Assembly (NCBI GenBank): GCA_964486335.1
Contig: CAZAMB010000004.1
Location: 1 to 64,000 of the forward strand
Length of the DNA stretch: 64,000 bases
From: CAZAMB01 sp964486335
Lineage (GTDB): Bacteria; Planctomycetota; Phycisphaerae; UBA1845
Direction: 5' to 3'
Part shown: positions 1-7,600 of the stretch, piece after piece
How positions within the stretch are numbered: the stretch's first letter is position 1
Layout of the letters: each line of letters begins with the position of its first letter
Notes under the pieces: model-generated
Told to the model about the DNA's origin: nothing
Databases searched by the model: none
Seen by the model: only the letters and a program-made list of their open reading frames with translations
Position numbers and translations under genes: made by a program

Positions 1-190
1 GTCCGTCGTCGCGCCGCCCTTGACACCGACACGCTCATGGAAGCTCGCGGCTCGCCGCTGGACCGCTTACTGACGTGCGCGGCTCGGTTCGGACAGAGCA
101 TTTCCCGTGCAGTTGCGGTACGAGAGACGTGAAGCACATCGCAATTCCGCGCGAGCTGAAGCTCGCGGCTCGCTCGTTTTCCCAAGAGGG
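1..190. other. Intergenic region at window edge with repeat copies
   Basis: No credible gene is visible. The stretch holds one full copy (147-176) and one half copy (about 36-58) of the dispersed hairpin repeat described separately. Both lie 3' of the rpmB gene that ends at 191. Confidence 0.6.
147..176 (-). repeat. Dispersed hairpin repeat, copy 1
   Basis: Copy of the family with core CGCGARCTGAAGYTCGCG followed by GGCTCGC. Here the arms read CGCGAGCT and AGCTCGCG, still perfectly complementary although two bases differ from the other copies, which looks compensatory. It lies 14 nt downstream of the rpmB stop codon, so the rpmB transcript would read GCGAGCC followed by the hairpin. It could act as a terminator or mRNA 3'-end stabiliser. 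A partial copy with only the second arm and the tail lies at about 36-58. Confidence 0.75.
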
Positions 191-460
191 TCAGGAAGCG
201 GCTGCGGCGGCTTCTGGCGAGTAATTTCGCTTTTGCGGCTTGACCAAAAGGCCCATGCGGATCGCCTTGGCGGAAATGCTGATCCGGCAGACCTTGCCGT
301 CGATGACGGCGCGGACGCGCTGAATATTGGGCTTGAACTTGCGCTTGGTGATGCCGGTTGTCTTGCGTCCGACGCCGCCGAGGTACTTGGCCTTTCCCTT
401 GCGGGCGATCTGGCGGCCGCTGCGGGTTTTCTTTCCGGTAAAACGACATACTCGCGACAT
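191..460 (-). CDS. rpmB: 50S ribosomal protein L28
   Basis: An 89-residue basic protein that binds 23S rRNA in the large ribosomal subunit. It starts MSRVCRFTGKK and continues with the family signature GRKTTGITKRKFKPNIQ; the C-terminal ISAKAIRMGLLVK segment is also typical of L28. A TTG five codons upstream is in frame, but the ATG at 460 is preferred because GAGGTG lies six or seven bases before it and because L28 proteins begin at this MSRVC. The gene is monocistronic, with a candidate promoter at 528-555 and a repeat hairpin just past the stop codon. Confidence 0.95.
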   Translation of the reverse strand: MSRVCRFTGKKTRSGRQIARKGKAKYLGGVGRKTTGITKRKFKPNIQRVRAVIDGKVCRISISAKAIRMGLLVKPQKRNYSPEAAAAAS

Positions 461-527
461 CAGACACCTCGACAATTACGGACCACAGAGATTCAGGGTT
501 CTGCCGTTTGCGGGAACCGAGCCAAGT

Positions 528-555
528 AGTGTAGCCGATTCGGAGAAACCATCAA
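528..555 (-). promoter_or_regulatory. Candidate sigma-70 promoter for rpmB
   Basis: On the minus strand TTGATG (-35) is followed after 16 bp by TACACT (-10). The predicted transcript starts near 521 and has a leader of about 60 nt ending in the GAGGTG ribosome binding site. The call rests on motif match and position only. Confidence 0.4.
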
Positions 556-682
556 GTAGCGAAAATCAAGGGGTTTCCAGCAAGTTGCTCGTTAGTGCTC
601 ACACCCTCGGGGGTTGGATCTGTACGAGTTGCACGCGGTTTCGAGGGTTTGGGGAATGCTGGTGTCAGTTTGAAACTGGCAA

Positions 683-1534
683 TTAGGGGCAAGGCCCAGG
701 TTCCATGAAACTGACAAGCTCCACCTCGCCCGATTCGGAAACATCCACAACCCAAGTCACACCGCGCAAGCAGTTTGTACTGACAAATATACTCCCGAGC
801 AATGTGTATCGCATAGAGTCATCCAGAAACTCCGCCAAGATCCGCCCCGATGTTCCGCCATCAGGGTAAAGATAAAGGCCAAGCTCTGCATACAGCACCC
901 CATCAACTTGTAAATAGGACTCTATGACCTCCATCATGTTGAGAGCGTCGCAAAAAGTCAGAATGTGCAGGCCTGGCGAAATCGTCGAGGACCAGGTAAT
1001 CGACGCGAGGAAAAAACGATTGATGGGCTCAATCGTGCCTGAAGTTAAACGGGCGTCATGTCGCACGATTAGCCCGGTCGGATCGTAGAGTCCTCGATGT
1101 TGAATCATCGCCGTATCGGGGAATTGAGTTCTGATTAAGGCCAGGTCTCGGTGGATTCGATCGTAAAGTTGATCAGGAGCGCGGAGTTCGCCCGAAAGCT
1201 CCATCGCTAGGAGTTCGGCCTCTTTGTCGTCTCGATCCAGGCCGTAATCGAAGTAATCCGCGCCGTAGTTGAGCGCGAACGCCGCAATGTCTTTCAGATC
1301 AACATCGCCGTCGCCATCCAGATCTGCGGTCGCAAATGAATCTGGGTCGCAAGCGTCGGTCGGTTCCGTTATCGTCGGTCCAAACGTACATGAATCCAGC
1401 AAGGCAAAATCGCCTAATCCGACATGATTATCAAAGTTGGCGTCACCCGGACCCTTGCAATGTTCCGAGCGAGCGAGGTGCGATGAACATGAAAGGAACA
1501 CGACGGACAGACCGACGAAAACTCGCGGGTTCAT
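683..1534 (-). CDS. Secreted protein with dockerin-like calcium-binding loop
   Basis: A 283-residue protein of unknown function. The N-terminus (MNPRVFVGLSVVFLSC...) is a signal peptide, probably cleaved near ARS-EHC. It is followed by a pair of dockerin-like segments: a GDANFDNHVGLGDFALLDSC element and a DLDGDGDVDLKDIAAFALNYG element, which resemble EF-hand type calcium loops. The remaining ~200 residues show no domain I recognise. The start at 1534 is chosen because GGGGGA lies at the right distance and the signal peptide begins there; longer in-frame starts add a non-hydrophobic leader. Dockerin-like loops of this kind are common in planctomycete exported proteins and need not imply a cellulosome. 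Confidence 0.7.
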   Translation of the reverse strand: MNPRVFVGLSVVFLSCSSHLARSEHCKGPGDANFDNHVGLGDFALLDSCTFGPTITEPTDACDPDSFATADLDGDGDVDLKDIAAFALNYGADYFDYGLDRDDKEAELLAMELSGELRAPDQLYDRIHRDLALIRTQFPDTAMIQHRGLYDPTGLIVRHDARLTSGTIEPINRFFLASITWSSTISPGLHILTFCDALNMMEVIESYLQVDGVLYAELGLYLYPDGGTSGRILAEFLDDSMRYTLLGSIFVSTNCLRGVTWVVDVSESGEVELVSFMEPGPCP

Positions 1535-1602
1535 GACCATCCCCCTTTGCCAGAGCATTTCTTGATTTATCGCGGCGGATGATTCATCCAACTCTTCGGG
1601 AG

Positions 1603-1630
1603 GCCGCGCGAACTGAAGTTCGCGGCTCGC
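1603..1630 (-). repeat. Dispersed hairpin repeat, copy 2
   Basis: CGCGAACTGAAGTTCGCG plus the GGCTCGC tail, with perfect 8-bp arms. It lies about 120 nt 3' of galE on the galE transcript and about 70 nt upstream of the secreted-protein gene at 1534. Similarity to the copy at 16501 continues beyond the tail into YACGATTG, so the mobile or duplicated unit may be longer than the hairpin. Confidence 0.75.
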
Positions 1631-1753
1631 TACGATTGAGCCTGGCTTGCTCTCGTCCGCAATATGCGACCTTCAACATCATAGACACGAAGCACACGCA
1701 CAATCAATAATCCGTCCGTTCTGCTCTTTCAATACCGCAAAGCAACGAAGTAG

Positions 1754-2743
1754 TTAATCCGTTTCATAGCCGCACAGGTGGGACTTGTGCCAGTTCCAGG
1801 CGGTTTCGATGGTGCGGCGGATGTCGGGATAGGCGGGATGCCAGTTGAAGTCGGCCATGGCACGGGAGGGATCGGCGACGAGCGACGGCGGGTCGCCCGG
1901 ACGACGAGGAGCGACTCGGGAGGGGATCGCGCGGCCGGTAACGTCGCGGGCGGCGGCGATGAGCTGAGCCACGCTGACGCCTCGACCGGTGCCGACGTTG
2001 CAGGCGCGAAACTCGCCCGGTGCGATTCGCTCGATCGCGGCGCGGTGGACGGCAGCAAGATCCTCGACGTGGACGTAATCGCGGATGCAGGTTCCGTCGG
2101 GCGTGGGATAGTCGTCGCCGAAGATATCGATGCGGTCGGCCTGACCGAGCGCGACTTGGAGCACGCGGGGGATCAGGTGCGATTCTGGATCGTGGTGCTC
2201 GCCGATGGTCGCGTCGGCCGATGCGCCGGCGGCGTTGAAGTATCGCAAGGCGGTCGCGCCCAGGCCCCATGCCCGCGCGCTGTCCTCGAGCAGCCATTCG
2301 ATCGCCAGCTTGGTCCGGCCGTAGGGGTTGATGGGGTTCTTCGGCATGTCCTCGGTGATCGGGGTCGAGGGTGGCTGGCCGTAGACGGCGCAGCTGGAAC
2401 TGAATACGAATCGACGAACGTCGTGCCGCCGCATGGCGTCTAGCAGGGTCACCGAATTGGCAACGTTGTTGCGATAATAGAGGAGCGGATCTTTGACGGA
2501 TTCGCCGACCTCGGCGAACGCGGCGAAGTGCATCACGGCGTCGAAGCATCCTTCGACGAGCGATCGATCGACCGTCGCGGCGTCGGCGAGGTCCGCTTCG
2601 ATGAGTTTCGCGCGGCGGTCGACGGCCTCGCGGTGGCCGTTGATCAGGCTGTCGAAGATGACGACTTCATGCCCGGCGTCGCACAATGCGCGGGCGCAGT
2701 GACTTCCGACGTAGCCTGCTCCTCCGGTGACGAGGATTTTCAT
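1754..2743 (-). CDS. galE: UDP-glucose 4-epimerase
   Basis: A 329-residue extended short-chain dehydrogenase that interconverts UDP-glucose and UDP-galactose in the cytoplasm, using bound NAD. The Rossmann glycine motif TGGAGYVG is at residues 6-13. The catalytic triad is visible as the SSSCAVYG segment (Ser115-117), Tyr141 and Lys145 in YGRTK. NAAGASAD and the GDDYPTPDGTCIRDYVHVEDL segment are GalE signatures, and the length is normal for the family. The start is supported by GGAG six bases before the ATG. Two tandem repeat hairpins lie immediately upstream. No other Leloir or polysaccharide genes are adjacent. Confidence 0.95.
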   Translation of the reverse strand: MKILVTGGAGYVGSHCARALCDAGHEVVIFDSLINGHREAVDRRAKLIEADLADAATVDRSLVEGCFDAVMHFAAFAEVGESVKDPLLYYRNNVANSVTLLDAMRRHDVRRFVFSSSCAVYGQPPSTPITEDMPKNPINPYGRTKLAIEWLLEDSARAWGLGATALRYFNAAGASADATIGEHHDPESHLIPRVLQVALGQADRIDIFGDDYPTPDGTCIRDYVHVEDLAAVHRAAIERIAPGEFRACNVGTGRGVSVAQLIAAARDVTGRAIPSRVAPRRPGDPPSLVADPSRAMADFNWHPAYPDIRRTIETAWNWHKSHLCGYETD

Positions 2744-2781
2744 TTTTCACTCCAACTTCGCGGGCCTGGCGAAACCGAACG

Positions 2782-2810
2782 TCCGCGCGAACTGAAGTTC
2801 GCGGCTCGCT
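2782..2810 (-). repeat. Dispersed hairpin repeat, copy 3
   Basis: Perfect copy of CGCGAACTGAAGTTCGCG with the GGCTCGC tail. It is one of two copies 45 bp apart, between galE and the small hypothetical gene that ends at 2898, and is 3' of the latter. Confidence 0.75.
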
Positions 2811-2826
2811 TGAAAACGTCCAACTG

Positions 2827-2855
2827 TCCGCGCGGATTAAAGTCTGCGGCTCGCT
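2827..2855 (-). repeat. Dispersed hairpin repeat, degenerate copy 4
   Basis: Diverged copy with core CGCGGATTAAAGTCTGCG followed by GGCTCGC. The two arm changes leave G-T wobbles on the plus strand, but the same positions are A-C mismatches on the minus strand. The pairing therefore survives better if the plus strand is the functional one, which does not fit the general orientation trend of the other copies. Confidence 0.65.
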
Positions 2856-2897
2856 TTGAATACGCTGCGGTTAGTTTTTTCAGACGCCATCCCTCCA

Positions 2898-3185
2898 TCA
2901 AGCTCCGGATTCATCAATGACCACGTCGTCCAGCCGTGACACGCTGATGACGGCCGAGCGCATGACGATTACGCGGCGGCGATTGACCGCCAATCCGTCG
3001 CGCGACGCCTCGGCCAGGTAGGCTTCTTTGTTGAGGTGGCCGTCGCGGCAATCGTGCATGTCGGCGGTTTCGAGCACGAAGGTATGATCGGACAGTTCCA
3101 CCAGTCGCCCGATGTAGACGATCGACGATCCGGTGTCGAGGACGACCTTTTCATTAATCAAGCGGCTGAGCGGGTCCGTTGTCAT
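2898..3185 (-). CDS. Small conserved hypothetical protein, possibly Sm-like
   Basis: A 95-residue cytoplasmic protein without signal peptide or membrane segment. It begins MTTDPLSRLINEKVVLDTGSS and alternates short beta-like stretches (VVLDTGSSIVYIGRLVELSD, then FVLETADMHDC, then VIVMRSAVISVSRLDDVVID). This is the pattern of a small Sm-like beta barrel, but I assign that only as an inference. The start at 3185 is preferred over a longer frame to 3329, because the upstream extension has no conserved character and would run into the region upstream of the divergent gene at 3328. Function unknown. Confidence 0.6.
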   Translation of the reverse strand: MTTDPLSRLINEKVVLDTGSSIVYIGRLVELSDHTFVLETADMHDCRDGHLNKEAYLAEASRDGLAVNRRRVIVMRSAVISVSRLDDVVIDESGA

Positions 3186-3327
3186 GCGCTTCTGTTTCCA
3201 AATCGAACCAGTCCATGGTACGGCCTCTTGAAGCCACGACCGCCTACGCAGGATACAGAAGCGGCCTGCACCCGCCAAACCTGCGTCGGCTTGGCGCTCA
3301 CCCGGCGACAGAGTTAAGCTATTCTCC

Positions 3328-4569
3328 ATGATAAACGCTCTGATCTTTGCGGTTCTAGTTTCGGGTTTTCAACAGATTGCTCCGAGCGCGAAGGACTCCG
3401 GGCTCAAGGAAGGCGGGTGGCGCGGATGGCTGGACTGCCCCGGCGGCGAGATTCCGTTTGAACTGATGCTCACGCGGCGAGGCGACGAGTGGTCGGGCTG
3501 GGTGGCCAACGGCGGAGAAAGCAACAAGATTCCGCGCGTGGCGTGGGACGGGACAGAACTCGTGCTCGATATAACGCACTACGATTCTTCCATTCGAGCG
3601 AAGGCGACGCCAGACGGCGCGAGGCTGGACGGGACGTGGCGAAAGCGATCCGGAGCCGACAAGTGGGCGGAACTGCCGTTTCACGCGACGTTCGGCCCCC
3701 AGCCGAGGTTCCCCCGGCCGAATCAACGCGGAACTGATTCGATGTCCGCGATCCATGGGCGGTGGGAGGTTCGGTTTGCTTCGGATGAAGATACGGCGAT
3801 CGGCGTTTTTGAAGCGCACAATGAGGGAGTCGCGACGGGTACTTTCCTGACGACCACGGGAGACTATCGCTATCTGGCCGGCGACTTTGACGGGGCAATC
3901 CTTCGCCTTTCGACGTTTGATGGAGCACACGCTTTTCTGTTCATCGCCAGACTGAGCGACGACGGGACGCTCGCGGGTGATTTCTGGTCGCGCGACGCAC
4001 ATCACGATACGTGGACGGCAAAGAAGAATCCGGATGTGCAGCTGCCCGACGGCTTTTTGCTGACGAAGGGCGTGAGCGACGTGGACCTGGCCAAGGTTTC
4101 GTTTCCCGATCTCGAAGGCAAGATGCGGTCGTTGGCCGATCCGGCGCTTGGAGGGAAGGCGCGAGTGCTTGAGGTCTTCGGAACATGGTGTCCGAACTGT
4201 CACGACGCGTCGGCTTACCTGAGTGAATTGCACAAGCGATTGCGAGATCGCGGATTGTCCGTCGTGGGGCTGGCGTTTGAATTGACCGGCGACCTGAAGC
4301 GCGACACGGAGCAGGCGAGAACTTTCGCAGCCCTCCACAAGGTGGAGTATCCGATCCTGATCGCGGGCGTTTCGGCCAAGGAGAAGGCCGCTGCGGCGCT
4401 GCCGATGCTCGACAAGTTACGGGCGTATCCAACGCTGATTGTGCTGGATGGCGATGGCAAGGTGCGAGCGGTGTACACAGGGTTCTCGGGTCCTGCGACG
4501 GGCGAGGCCTATCGCAAGTTCCAAACCAGATTTGAATCGGTGATCGAAGAGTTGCTGGAGAGGCCATGA
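3328..4569 (+). CDS. TlpA-like thioredoxin-fold protein
   Basis: A 413-residue exported protein. After a short hydrophobic N-terminus (MINALIFAVLVSGF) about 230 residues form an uncharacterised beta-rich region. The C-terminal ~150 residues are a TlpA/AhpC-like thioredoxin domain with the redox motif W287-C288-P-N-C291 and the cis-Pro region AYPTLIVLDGDGKV. Family members reduce disulfides or hand electrons to partners in the periplasm; the partner here is unknown. No strong ribosome binding site is seen before the ATG. A 12-bp inverted repeat lies downstream, between this gene and the convergent giant gene. Confidence 0.85.
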   Translation: MINALIFAVLVSGFQQIAPSAKDSGLKEGGWRGWLDCPGGEIPFELMLTRRGDEWSGWVANGGESNKIPRVAWDGTELVLDITHYDSSIRAKATPDGARLDGTWRKRSGADKWAELPFHATFGPQPRFPRPNQRGTDSMSAIHGRWEVRFASDEDTAIGVFEAHNEGVATGTFLTTTGDYRYLAGDFDGAILRLSTFDGAHAFLFIARLSDDGTLAGDFWSRDAHHDTWTAKKNPDVQLPDGFLLTKGVSDVDLAKVSFPDLEGKMRSLADPALGGKARVLEVFGTWCPNCHDASAYLSELHKRLRDRGLSVVGLAFELTGDLKRDTEQARTFAALHKVEYPILIAGVSAKEKAAAALPMLDKLRAYPTLIVLDGDGKVRAVYTGFSGPATGEAYRKFQTRFESVIEELLERP

Positions 4570-4615
4570 GGCCGTCGCGCCTGCGGCACCGACAGGCAAA
4601 GCAGTCGACAGAACG

Positions 4616-4653
4616 CAGCCGGTCCGGAACGAATGATCGAACCGGACCGGCTG
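4616..4653. terminator. Strong inverted repeat between convergent genes
   Basis: CAGCCGGTCCGG at 4616-4627 pairs perfectly with CCGGACCGGCTG at 4642-4653 across a 14-nt loop. It lies between the stop of the TlpA-like gene (4569, plus) and that of the giant secreted-protein gene (4694, minus). It has no T tract on either side, so a bidirectional transcription-stop role is inferred from position and stem strength. Confidence 0.55.
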
Positions 4654-4693
4654 GGCTTGATGACCAACCTGTGAACCGCAACCCTTCACGGGA

Positions 4694-7600
4694 TCACGGG
4701 ACTACGAGTTTCCCGGTGATGGCGATGTAATCCTGGAAGTCGGGATCGCCGTCGTTTTCGATCGAAATCAGCTTGGCGTTTTCGAACTTCACGAGTCCGC
4801 CGAAGTCCAGCCCTTTGGTTTTGAGGTCGGGCGTACCCTCGCGAAGCTTCTCGTTGAGCTTGTCGAGCGTCGCGCCCTGGGCGGCCTCCTCGATCATCGA
4901 TTCGTCGTCGGCGTCGTCGATGCCACCGTTGCACACCATGCCGGTGCTCAGCTCGTGCGACACGTCGAGCACCTGCATCCGCAACAGCAACTGATTCGGC
5001 GGCAGGAACAACTTGGCGTCGACGTTGACGTTCAAACACGCTTCCCACAGCGCGCACTCGTTGACCGTCGATGTGCTCGGTCCGAAGCATCTGGGCAGGC
5101 TTGCGATGCTGCCGCTGAGCTGACCGTTGCCGTCCCGATCCACAAGCAGCGCGACGGAAATCTGCGAGAACCTCAGCCGAACTTCGACGGCGTCCTGCGT
5201 GGCCGGGTTGTCGATGATGAGCAGCTTCGGAGGATTATCCACGTGGGCGTGCAGAATGACCGCCGTGCCGGGGGAAAGCAGCCTGTCCTCCATTTTCTGC
5301 TTGGCTTCCTCGCAGACCTCGCGACGGCTCGGCAGGACGAACTGGTTGCAATCGCCACCGAGAAGTCCGACGCATCGAGGCTCGAGAATGGGTCCAAGCG
5401 AGGAACAGGTCGACGGATCGGGCAAGAAATCGCCGAGCACGCGCACGTCCTCGAAGAGCGTTTTGAACTTGCCCGATTGGGCTAAGCTCGAGAGCAGCTG
5501 ATTGAACACGTCGTCGGAGATGGCCACCGTCACCTCGTTGGCGTTGGGAATCGGCGGCTGCGGCATCGGCGCGGGCGTCAGCGGCGTGCCCGGGATCATG
5601 GCCACTTCGGGATCGGTCATGGTCGCCTCGAACGAGGCCGAAACCGCGGCGGCGATGCCTTGCGGCGTGATCTGCACGTCAGAAAGCATGCTCTTGAGCT
5701 TGGAATCGTACTGCGAAATCAAGTCTTCATTGTCGAACTTGAAGACGGAGAACTCGCGCATGTCGCCGTTCTTTTCGCCGAGCTTTTCCTTGAGTTTGTC
5801 GTCGGTCAGCTCGAACTCAAACTCATCGATGCCGGGATCCCAAGCGCCAAAGGTGACGACCTGCAACAGAAAGTTGAGAATGTCGAGCAACGCGCCGACG
5901 ATGCAATTGACTTCGGTGTTGTCGTTGATGCTTCCCTGGATGACCACCGGATCCGGTCCGATGTCAAATGCGAAATCGTCCATGAGCGACTGGGTCAATA
6001 TGGTCGATTCAGTGATTTCGAACGTCACCGAAATCGGCGGAACCTCGAAGTTGGCGTCAGTGTCAACGAGTACCTCCACGACGCAAATCCCAAACGGGCC
6101 TTCGACCAAGCACCCGCCGCCGAAGTGCGTGGAGGCGATAAACGCGGGCAACGTGATCTTCAGCCGAATCTTGTCGGCTAGCGGCGTAATGACGCAATCG
6201 AAGGCCGTCGGATCGATGTCCACCGACGTGATCTTCATTCTCGCGTTCTTTACGTCGCACAGCGGCCAGGGCGTCGGAATCGTGAATTTCTTGCTTTTGT
6301 AACCGTCAAGCCGCTCCTCCAGATCGGCGGCGAGGTCTGGACCGATCTCCTGACACAGTTCGCTGAAGAACGTGGTCATGGCGTTGGCGTTCATCGCCAG
6401 AGTGAAAGCCTTCTCGACCGTCACAGCCGCCTGGTCCGCCGCGACCTGGGCGAGTTCGTCGCGAATATCCCCTTCCACCGTTGTTGTAAACGTCGTGGCG
6501 TTGTTGATGACGGGTCCGACGGCCATGAACACGCTGTCGAAGGAGCTGTTCTGCTCCTCGTCGCTGACCTGTGCGATCAGGCGGTTCATGCCGGGGTCGA
6601 GCCGTCCCTGCTGTGGAGCGGCTCCGTTGTACTCCGCCCGCAGGTTGTTCATTCCCATCACGGCTGTCAGATTCATGCGCCATGTGTCAGCCGAGTTCTC
6701 GCCGTCGCCCGCAAACATGGTCTGTCCGCCGACCGCTCCGGGATACGACAGACCATTTATCTTCATGTCGAGGAACGGGCGACCGTGGCAGGCCTTCGAG
6801 GTGACCGCCGGTGTCGATGGAGGATCAATCACATCGCCGTCCTGTGGGCGAATGATCTGAACCGCGATTTCGTGCGAAATTCCCTTGTCTCGAACATCAT
6901 CGACCACACAGCGGTTATCCACGGGATTTGGATACGAGCCCGGCCTTGGGTCGCCGTCCACGACGACAATGTGCCCGCCGCCTCCGAGGCCGCGAATGGT
7001 CGCCGTCAGCGTGTTGGGATTGAGCTTGTCGATGCCGGAACTGTGGACGAATAACTCGCAGACTTCCACCGTGCGCCGATCCTGACATCCGGGCGTCGTA
7101 TATTGGAAACTTCCCTTGTAGGGTCCGCCGGGGAACGCCGTCAACGGATTCACGCCGATCAGCGGAAGCACGTTTTGACCGTCAATCTTGAGTGAAAGAG
7201 TCTTCGGATTCGTCAGCGGAATGGCCACCGTGATATTGGTGATGTCGCCTTCCGATTCGCTGATGACCGTCTTGTCAGGCTTGACGACATCGAGGTACGG
7301 AGTGTTCGAACAATAGGCGACCGACTTGGCGCGCCCGTCGTCCACTTGAACCCGAAGCAGAGGAATGGGCGCGGTCACGACGTGCGTTCGACGTGTGCCG
7401 CCGAAGTTGTTCTGGAGCGCGGCGGCGTCCCTAAGATCGATGTCCTGATCGCAGTCGTCGTCGTACGCTTCACAATTCGCCAGATAGGTAGGGTTGTTTG
7501 GACCGGTCTCGCACAGCGGCCAGCGCTCGAAATACAGAAGATTGAACGGAATATCGATGGTCTCGGCGGCAAAGCCAAAGGCCGGCTTACGGCTCATCAT

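Noticed and set aside
552..755. Small open frame upstream of rpmB
   Set aside because: It overlaps the candidate rpmB promoter zone and the end of the secreted-protein gene, with no ribosome binding site or conserved character.
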